This document shows, one piece after another, positions 1 through 6,961 of a stretch of DNA of 20,256 nucleotides; position 1 is the first letter of the stretch, and each line of letters begins with the position of its first letter. The notes beneath the pieces were generated by a model. The model was not told the DNA's origin. It saw only the letters and a program-made list of their open reading frames with translations, and ran no database searches. The DNA is from Isoetes engelmannii (Eukaryota > Streptophyta > Lycopodiopsida > Isoetales > Isoetaceae), in contig JAANSK020286269.1 in assembly GCA_011763485.2 (NCBI GenBank), positions 1 through 20,256 on the forward strand, in the 5' to 3' direction. The position numbers and the translations under genes were made by a program.

Positions 1-245
1 TCAGTACTAGTACTGATAATTGATTATCAGTACTAATACTTGATAACTAGAAATGATATCCAAAAATAACAGACTCTATTTTTTGGGCGACGTACTGATA
101 ATTAGTTATCAGTATTGGAGGAGTACTGATAACTAATTATCAGGTTCTTCCAGTATTGATAATTAGTTATCAGTACTAGTACTGATAATTGATTATCAGT
201 ACTAATACTTGATAACTAGAAATGATATCCAAAAATAACAGACTC
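1..245. repeat. Palindrome cluster with 76-bp direct repeat
   Basis: Bases 1-76 recur exactly at 170-245 (offset 169). Within and between the copies there are five 18-bp near-palindromes of the form CTGATAA-N4-TTATCAG, at 13-30, 95-112, 126-143, 156-173 (first base changed) and 182-199. The copy at 126-143 is the exact reverse complement of the one at 95-112, so the units occur in both orientations. No coding sequence is seen. It may be part of a satellite or transposon terminus that continues to the left of the window. Confidence 0.85.
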
Positions 246-832
246 TTGCGTTACACACAAGAGTCCGATAAGGATCATTAGGTTCATCGTCAGAACCACA
301 AAAATGGAGGACTCTTCACACCCTAACTGGCTATTATAGATTTATTCTTTCGATTCTTCTTGCAGAGGAATCGAGAAACTGTGAAAGACCATTGCTGCTT
401 GCAGAGAAATAGATTGGAGTGACAATGATAATCACTAGAATATTCCTAGAAAAAACAATATTTGGACGATTACATATGATAATCATTGGAATATTCATCA
501 AAAATAAATATTTCAAGGATTATGCAATATAACCATGGTTTGATCAAACGATATAACAGTTAGATTAGATTAATCTGTGAAGACCCGCAAAGTAGACAAT
601 CGCAACTAAATGTTGGTGTATCTTTCATTCATAGCTAGTTCTAAAATTATATTTGTTAGTCTAGGGGAGGGCATTAAAGAGCACTCGAGGCTATTTGCGA
701 TCGCATAGCCATCTCTATCATGTCTATATGCCCTATGAAAGATTTAATGATCTTATAACTGATTTACCGATCTCATAGAACACCTCTCTCATGTTCATAT
801 GTTCTATTTCCCATCCATATTTTGATCTATTC
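246..832. other. AT-rich non-coding stretch with a diverged 51-bp tandem pair
   Basis: I find no exon-like frame or RNA gene here. A diverged tandem pair starts at 427 and 478 (offset 51); both copies begin GATAATCA and share GAATATTC and an A-rich tract followed by AATATTT. The rest is low-complexity intergenic sequence, possibly remains of an old repeat. Confidence 0.5.
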
Positions 833-1668
833 TTTAGGGAAAAACTATAAAATACCCTTATGTTTTGACAAATTTCATCACATGCCCCTAATTTTTCATA
901 AATTTATGAAGTGCCCCATGTCAACATACAGGGTATCTTGTAGTTTTAAAAATTGTGTAAATAGCCTTATGTTTTTTGTTATTTCCTCAAATACCTTCAA
1001 GTTTTAGGTTATTTCCTCAAATACCCTTATGCTTTTTGCACAAATGAATCGATGGGGCTGGCTTAAAGAATAGATCAAAATATGGATGGGGCTGCTCCAA
1101 ATCATTGGATTCCATGCAATTTTGGAGTAAAAACCTCTTGCAAGATTCCTGTAAAACCCTTGAAAATCCCTCTTGAAAAACCTTGCAAATCCTTGTGAAA
1201 ATTGCAGCTAACAAATCCTTGCTCTGAAAATCGTTGTGGCAAATGTCTGTGGCAAAAATCGCTATGGAGAATCGTAGTAGGGAATTGTTGTGGAAAATGG
1301 CATTGACAAATCGCAGTCGGACAAATCGCAATGGCAAATCGCAATGGAGAATCGCAGTGGAGAATCGTTGGGGCAAATCACTATGACAAATCGATGTGGC
1401 AAAAATCGCAGTAGCAAAAATCGTTGGCGGGAATCACTGCATCCAAAAACTGTTGCAGTGGCAAAAATCGTTGTGGAGAATCACAGCATCCAAAACTATT
1501 GCAAATGGCCATCGTACAAAATACACAAAACACAAGGGCATTTGGTAATACACTAAATTCTATAGGACAAAATATGTTGACCAAGGGCATTCTATAAATT
1601 GATGAAAAATTGGGGGTATATGGCAAAATTTATTAAAACATAAGGGTATTTTACAGTTTTTCCCTAAA
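833..1668. mobile_element. Non-autonomous DNA transposon with ~97-bp terminal inverted repeats (MULE-like MITE)
   Basis: The left end (833-929) and the right end (1573-1668) are inverted copies. Both outer ends read TTTAGGGAAAAACT, then one change and TAAAATACCC on the same strand sense, and similarity continues inward to a shared GTCAACATA. No transposase is encoded, and the open frames inside arise from a degenerate minisatellite (about 1230-1510). Long TIRs starting GGGAAAA resemble plant Mutator-like elements, but I see no convincing 9-bp target-site duplication. TTTA/TAAA at the borders may belong to the TIR or contain a TA duplication. The superfamily is therefore uncertain; the inverted-repeat structure is plain. 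Confidence 0.8.
1230..1510. repeat. Degenerate minisatellite inside the MITE
   Basis: A run of variable units of roughly 12-18 bp is built on AAATCGCAATGG / AGAATCGCAGTGG / CAAAAATCGTTG. It explains the long overlapping frames on both strands here, because the units largely lack stop codons. No protein is supported. Confidence 0.7.
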
Positions 1669-2250
1669 CGGAATCTTAGATGCCTTTAAGCTCTCATGGC
1701 TACCCTTTTCTTTTCTGATGGCAGAAAGCATAAAGGAGACGAGATTCAAATTCTGTGATCCTTCAGCCTCTCATTTTTCGCTTTGAAGCTACCTTCCAAA
1801 CCTGCCTAGTGGTTATGCCTTTTGAGTTTGGTTTGTAAAAAACCATGGATTGTACTCACTGAGCATATTCCCACAAATGTGCCCCGATCAATGATACATC
1901 ATCCTTCCAAACCTTATTGCTCAAACAATATATGTATGTAAGTTCTGCAAATTTGGACATTCTGCCTTTTGCTTCCTGTATCAGAACTTGCTATGCTTGT
2001 CCAAATAAACTTTGTGACATTTCACATACAAAAAAGAATACCCCAGATGCCAAGGCATATAACCGACTGCCTTGCAGTAAAAATATCATTTACATTTTGA
2101 TAACATGTACACTAGATTTAACACATTGTCCCTAATTTTAAGCCAATGGCAATAAAAGAATTACCAAAATTGTTACCTTTTCTTAACATTTTATATTTCA
2201 TTTGATTCACTGACATGGGCAGCTCCCCTTCAGAATTAACCTTTAGATAA
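1669..2250. other. Downstream flank of the DUF707 gene
   Basis: This lies between the MITE and the stop codon of the minus-strand DUF707 gene, and its right part should hold that gene's 3' UTR. The short plus-strand frame at 1917-2135 has no recognisable features. Nothing else can be supported. Confidence 0.4.
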
Positions 2251-4778
2251 CTATTTTGGTGATTGGGCTTTTCCTTTCCGGTGTTCTTCCAATTCTTCAG
2301 CCTTTTTCATTCGATCTGAAAACACTTTCCACTCATACCTGCATCTTTCACGCACCTGACAAACCTCATAACTTTCAAACGTAAATGGAAAGTCCTACTA
2401 CATATACCAAAAACATTTTACAGCATGGTACAGCAAGCTTTAGAAGTAAGAAATTAGGAACCTTATAACCACATGTGTACATCAAAACTCACCCCTTCCC
2501 ATGGCTGTCTTCCATCTAATGCATGTCCCTGCTTAGAAAGCAAAACAAAGAAATGAATTTAGCAAGATTGAAAAACTTTCAGATCAGCAAAAGAATGTTC
2601 TTTCAGCCAAACTTTAAGGACGATGACATGACTTGGATAGACATAATTGCATATTTAATGACTGGGTCATTCCTAATCTAACAAGCAAAAGCTCTTAAGC
2701 CACTTATCCTTTCCGACAACACCTGGCTTATATACTTTATTGATCTGTTCTACGAAAATGTCAATTGCTAAATGGACGAGGATGAGTTACCTGATTTCCA
2801 AGAGAGGGTACTCCCTTGTGTTTGATATACTGGGCATCAATAACACCTATTTTCTCATGTGCAGGCTGCCAAATAAACCACAAAACATATTTTCAGTCCA
2901 ATATTTCTTGCCATTTTCTCATCAATAAAATAGACTTCTTATCAACCTGTGCACATTTTTGTAAACTGAAGTCTAGCCCCCATCCATGAACTAGATCGTT
3001 CTAGAAAAGTCAATGACAATAGCAAACTGTAAGTATTTGACTATACTGTTGCCTGTCAAATACTTAACATTTGATGCTTTGCAAACTGTAAAGGAAGGAC
3101 TAGATAACCAGGGAAAATTACCCTGAAAAACATCCATTATCCAAAACGGACAGAAGATATCTACCTACTCCTACCTGTATCATATGCCAAACACAACGCC
3201 AAGCTTTTTGCGAAAATACTGGCGCCATAATCTCCACAAACCTGCAAAAGTAAAATAATCCTGCTATTGATTTTCTTCTCTGTGTTTTAGAAAGCTATGT
3301 TTTTGGGTCAACACTCTCAGGTATTGACAAAAAAATAGAGACAGGATCAGAGCTTACGCTGCACAGGGTGGCTTCTGAGGACCTTGAGTACACCATCCAG
3401 GCTTCTCCTCCGCTTGCCTGGTGAAAAGAAAACAGATTACAGCATCAGAAGCGCTTTTACTTAGAAAGCACCTTAAAAGTCACTTACTTGTGAACTTCAA
3501 CGTCACCTCTTCTTTTAGTCATCTGCCATGTCAAGCCCCTGTCCGGCTCCAGTCCAGGTTGGGAAATTTCCAATCCATGTTTCTTGACAAGTTTTATGTA
3601 TCTGCAAATTTTAACCAGTAAATATGCATAGAAAGAGTAATTCAAACAACATGGAACGTACTCTTCAGCATTAAAATGTTCAAGATCTAGGTCCTCGTCC
3701 CATATGAAGATGTATTCATATGGTGCTATTACATCTGGATGAAGGAACCGTTTAGCATACCACCTACAAATAAAAAATCCCATTACGCTCTTACTGGAGT
3801 GCAGAAACCTGTTAAAACTTATTAAAATGTGTATTTACCACTTTGTTTGTTTCTTGGCACTGATATGAACAGCATGTTGGGACCATTCAAACTCATCCCA
3901 TCCATCTGTGTGTCCATCGTAGTGGAAAAGTACAATTAACCAGTCTTTTGTGAACTGAAACAATGTTTAATACAATAGCATCTCATTTGGAAAACTTTGA
4001 TCTCATAGCTTATCCAAGTTCTTATGAAAATTATTATACCTGATCTTAACTGGTTGTAACCTACCTTTTGTACAGCTTTGTTCACAAAATCCTTTTGCTC
4101 CAGACCAACAGTAATTGTAAGAAGATACTTTGGCTTGAATAATAGATCCTGAAGGAACAATGCCTTTCATTAACATTCATATGATCTTTATAAGTTCCTT
4201 TCTTCATATACTTCGTTTTCCTGGTGAGTAAGTAAAAGAAGCTTCTATATACCTCATCAGGATTACCCCACAATCTCCTTTGATAGAGATCCGTTTCTGC
4301 AACAATGATACCACGAGGTAAGGTTTCTGTTCCAACTGGTACTTTCTGCATCAAGCATTAAAACTCTTAGGATCCTTTACTCAAAGACTTTCTTGCGACA
4401 AGCAAGAAAAACCGTTAGATAAACGGCCAGGTACCTGTTTGATGGGCTTAAGCTGTGGTTCTGGGGATCTCAGATTCGCTTGATTCGGATAAACGCTACT
4501 CACCATCAAATTCGATGCAAACCCAAACTGCAAACCAAATATGTTACAGATTTCCCAACTAGGCCAGCAGATAAATCTAGAAAGCTGATACCCGTGTGAA
4601 AGAGAGGCCAATCAGAACACCAATAACAGCTCCACAGAACGCAGTAACAATCAAACGCAACGTTTCATTACGCTTAAAAATACCACTGAAGAAATCAATC
4701 AAAAGGTGAGAAACCCAGCTGCATAATCCAACACAAGATTCAACAAAGGAAGACTTACGTGCGAAGAGCAAGCGCCAT
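2251..4778 (-). CDS. DUF707 family type II membrane protein, complete 14-exon gene
   Basis: Exons on the minus strand, 5' to 3': 4759-4778, 4592-4685, 4435-4527, 4253-4345, 4065-4148, 3839-3954, 3662-3763, 3488-3601, 3358-3417, 3175-3241, 2947-3000, 2791-2865, 2493-2528, 2251-2355. All junctions are GT/AG and the frame is continuous: 1113 nt, 370 residues, stop TAG. Residues about 16-36 form one hydrophobic segment after a short basic N-terminus, which suggests a type II signal anchor. The DUF707 core follows: LPRGIIVAETDLYQRRLWG, YLLTITVGL, HYDGHTDGWDEFEW, WWYAKRFLHPD, the acidic WDED at 188-191, HGLEISQPGLEP, LTWQMTKRRGD, PGWC, NDLVHGWGLDF, and a charged coiled-coil-like tail. Plant members are about 370-400 residues and are often labelled 'lysine-ketoglutarate reductase trans-splicing related', a historical name. 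The biochemical role is unknown; the membrane topology and acidic motif are compatible with a Golgi glycosyltransferase-like protein, which is inference only. Confidence 0.93.
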
Positions 4779-4839
4779 CACTGTCATAGTGACTCTCATC
4801 CTCTGGATACAAATTCGACATCAGCCGATCCAGATCCAT
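4674..4839 (-). promoter_or_regulatory. Overlapping upstream ORF of the DUF707 transcript
   Basis: An ATG at 4839-4837, with G at -3 and G at +4, opens a 30-codon frame (starting MDLDRLMSNLYPEDES). It passes over the main start at 4778 in another frame and, after splicing to exon 2, stops at TAA at 4676-4674. If the transcript begins upstream of 4839, this uORF would be expected to limit initiation at the main start. The main ATG was chosen because only its frame joins exon 2 without a stop. An alternative first exon for another isoform cannot be excluded. Confidence 0.45.
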
Positions 4840-5455
4840 TCCCCAGAAACCAAAAAGAAAAAAAGAAAAAGATGCTGCAGAAAGACTGGCGAGCAGAAAC
4901 TAGATTCTGAAATACCTGCAAAGCTTCATAGCTTCCATAGATAAAAATCTGCTCCGACGGGAAGAGAGGTGTGCCCAGAAGCCCTACTTGTTCTCGACAT
5001 GAACTGTTGGTAATGGTCCGGCGAAAAGGGAAAATTTCCGGATCTTTTAGAGGACATTTATCTTCATGTTTTGGTTAGAACTATATTTGTGTGGAAATAT
5101 GTTGGAAGGTTGTTTGTGACAACTACCTAACACTATGCATTTTAAATGGGGAATTAGGATTATTTAAATCTTGACCTGCATGTTTCGTGCATCAATTTTA
5201 AACTACCTTTGACTCGTGTGTTTTCACTACACGAGACCTAACCCCCTCATGCCAATTCTGTGCCCTCTCGATCTTGAATGTTCAACCAGATCATCTTCCT
5301 TGCTGCGTCTGTCCTTCGAAGATATCATTGCCTTTGATCCCCTCTTTTTTTATGGAATTTTATTCTCCTTTCAATCTCAAACGCCCTGCTAGATCACTTT
5401 CTTTTACGTCCATTTGCTAGTCAGGACACACAATTCATTTGCCAATAGCTATCTT
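4840..5455. other. Putative promoter and 5' leader of the DUF707 gene plus intergenic DNA
   Basis: The sequence just upstream of the DUF707 start is pyrimidine-rich on the minus strand (4844-4875), as in plant leaders. Minus-strand GCAG/GTATTT near 4918 and TTTCTGCAG near 4876 resemble splice sites, but the 41-nt gap between them is too short for a plausible plant intron. No exon is seen from about 5050 to 5455. Confidence 0.35.
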
Positions 5456-5612
5456 TACTAGTTCTCTTCTCTAATGCTGCCTGCATAACTCACTACCAAT
5501 ACTAGTTCTCTTCTCTAATGCTGCCTGCATAACTCACTACCAACTGGTTGGATATGCATATGCATATGAAATAACTCACTACCAACTGGTTGGATATGCA
5601 TACGCATATGAA
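5456..5612. repeat. Compound tandem repeat: 44-bp unit x2 overlapping 42-bp unit x2
   Basis: A 44-bp unit occupies 5456-5499 and 5500-5543. A 42-bp unit occupies 5529-5570 and 5571-5612, with one mismatch (ATGCATATGC versus ATGCATACGC). The two repeat families share ATAACTCACTACCAA, which is therefore present three times (5485, 5529, 5571). Two successive slippage or template-switching events would explain the layout. Confidence 0.9.
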
Positions 5613-5715
5613 ATATGTAGTTTGATGGTGCATTGAACCTCCCACAAGAAGTTGCATACCAGGGTTTGAAAATTAGGGCAAGCATCGATATAAATAACGT
5701 GTCTCCTCTAGCCAT
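5515..5715 (-). CDS. Possible small repeat-containing protein, unidentified
   Basis: A 66-codon frame starting MARGDTLFISMLALIF has a hydrophobic N-terminus that could act as a signal peptide. It then contains a 14-residue in-frame duplication (HMRMHIQPVGSEL / HMHMHIQPVGSEL) created by the 42-bp tandem repeat. I recognise no family. The frame may exist only because a stop-free 42-bp unit was duplicated. No promoter or splice evidence supports it. Confidence 0.15.
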   Translation of the reverse strand: MARGDTLFISMLALIFKPWYATSCGRFNAPSNYIFHMRMHIQPVGSELFHMHMHIQPVGSELCRQH

Positions 5716-5979
5716 ATTCCAATGTTAGTATACCACAAATTAAAGACAAGGTTCTCATAATATTTGCAATTACCTGAATTTCACCAGCATCTCGGCAATG
5801 CCTCTCAAATCATGGTCATGCAAACAAATTTACCCAACTGCTAGAACATTGAATGTGGAGTTCCTCTCTCTCCTCGCATTTGTATCTAATTATCTACTCT
5901 TAGGAATTTTAAATACATGAGTCTCCTTTAGCATCGAGTGACGAGTCTCACTTAGTCCAATTTCTAATTTTTAATTGCA
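5613..5979. other. Intergenic or intronic AT-rich sequence
   Basis: No reading frame or repeat stands out. Its right end, TTTCTAATTTTTAATTGCAG at 5961-5980, is a good plant splice-acceptor match, so this part could be an intron of a plus-strand gene ending at 6465. No matching upstream exon was recognised. Confidence 0.3.
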
Positions 5980-6465
5980 GTTCAAACATCAACATATTAT
6001 CCAAACGACACCCTACAAGATAAAATCAAAATACTACCTTCCCAACAAGTATTCTCAATTCCCAAAATCTACTCTAGACAGCCAAGGCAAACCATTTTTA
6101 CATCACAAAAGAAGAATGGCAAACAATATCGCAGTTGGGTCGCTCTAATTTCCGGTGGTGCAATTTTAGGAATTTCCGGTGGTGCAATTTTAGGAGGCCA
6201 TGTCGCCCCAGCCGATTTCAAGGAGTGCTATCTCCCTACTTCGTTCTTCACCACTGGCTGCACAGGTAACAGTTTACAGCAGATTCTTCAAAATATCACC
6301 AAATCTTGCGGCACCGAATCTTGCGCTCCCCAACTGCGATATTGTAGGGGTAAGCTGATTGGTCAGCGATTCCCGGTTTGCACCCAATCAGCTTACCCCT
6401 ATACAACCTACAACACTAGCACCATCAAGATTGCATGTCATCGTGTAAAAGTCAAGCACAACTAG
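5980..6465 (+). CDS. Unidentified cysteine-rich open frame, possible terminal exon
   Basis: A frame of about 161 codons runs stop-free from a splice-acceptor-like TTAATTGCAG at 5971-5980 to TAG at 6463-6465. It contains no in-frame ATG, so it could only be translated as a downstream exon. Numbering from GTT at 5980, it has a basic stretch (about 29-51), a glycine-rich hydrophobic segment formed by an exact in-frame duplication (ISGGAILG at 57-64 and 65-72), then a region with seven cysteines at about 83, 94, 110, 115, 122, 134 and 153, including KSCGTESCAP. A membrane segment followed by a disulfide-rich lumenal part is imaginable. I recognise no family. It could be a chance frame or the remnant of a mobile element: a stop-free run of this length is uncommon but not impossible in a 20-kb window. 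Confidence 0.3.
   Translation, partial: VQTSTYYPNDTLQDKIKILPSQQVFSIPKIYSRQPRQTIFTSQKKNGKQYRSWVALISGGAILGISGGAILGGHVAPADFKECYLPTSFFTTGCTGNSLQQILQNITKSCGTESCAPQLRYCRGKLIGQRFPVCTQSAYPYTTYNTSTIKIACHRVKVKHN
6147..6194. repeat. 24-bp exact tandem duplication
   Basis: AATTTCCGGTGGTGCAATTT plus TAGG occurs at 6147-6170 and again at 6171-6194. Its length is a multiple of three, so it keeps the open plus-strand frame and yields ISGGAILG twice. Confidence 0.9.
6345..6401. repeat. Perfect 18-bp inverted repeat (hairpin) with 21-nt loop
   Basis: TAGGGGTAAGCTGATTGG at 6345-6362 is the exact reverse complement of 6384-6401. It directly adjoins another inverted repeat, of 17 bp, with arms at 6123-6139 and 6329-6345. 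Perfect pairing over 18 bp is far beyond chance for this spacing and suggests a small foldback element or a structured RNA. Confidence 0.85.
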
Positions 6466-6961
6466 GCCAAACTAAAAATTTTGTAGTAAATTAGCTTAGT
6501 GATTATTCCATCCCCATTCTTCATGGTAGTCTAGATGGACCTTCGATGTTCAATTTGTCTTAGATTCCTTATGCACGCTAGATATTTTGGCGAGGCTGAT
6601 TGCTTGTATGTGCGCGTTTGGTTCTGCTGGTGGTCATTGTCTTCTTCCTCGTCCTCCTACTTTCTTTTGCCTTTCGGCCTTTGGTGTTTTATTGGTTGCC
6701 TCAGTGAGCAAAAGAAGGCATTTACTGCGCAACCAAATAAAACAGCAAGAGAAGAGCCAAGCAGGGAGCAATGAGATATTGCTGAAGAATCTGCTTTGAT
6801 TTCCATTTCTGATAATTTTAAACATCATTTTTATGATATCTTGTCCTAACACTATATATGGGTGTGCAACTGATCATATACTGTACAAAACTTTACATTG
6901 AGAGATCACTAGTACAACAGCCACCCAGGCAATACTATTTTGAAGCTGATTTTATGCCCGT
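6466..6961. other. Region between the convergent open frame and the CTLH gene
   Basis: The right part should contain the 3' UTR of the minus-strand CTLH gene. The overlapping plus- and minus-strand frames at 6535-6852 are low-complexity (a serine run from TCTTCC repeats) and have no recognisable domain. Confidence 0.4.

Noticed and set aside
1-245. CRISPR-like array of palindromic repeats
   Set aside because: The window is plant nuclear DNA, the units differ in orientation and spacing, and there are no unique spacers of regular length or cas genes.
1017-1556. Overlapping frames of 80-119 codons on both strands
   Set aside because: They lie in the MITE's TIR-proximal DNA and minisatellite and have repetitive, domain-free translations.
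4876-4918. 5' UTR intron of the DUF707 gene
   Set aside because: The apparent donor and acceptor are only about 41 nt apart, shorter than plant introns normally allow.
6345-6419. Helitron 3' end (hairpin followed by CTAG at 6416-6419)
   Set aside because: The loop is longer than usual, the base after CTAG is C rather than the expected T, and no matching 5' TC end was identified.
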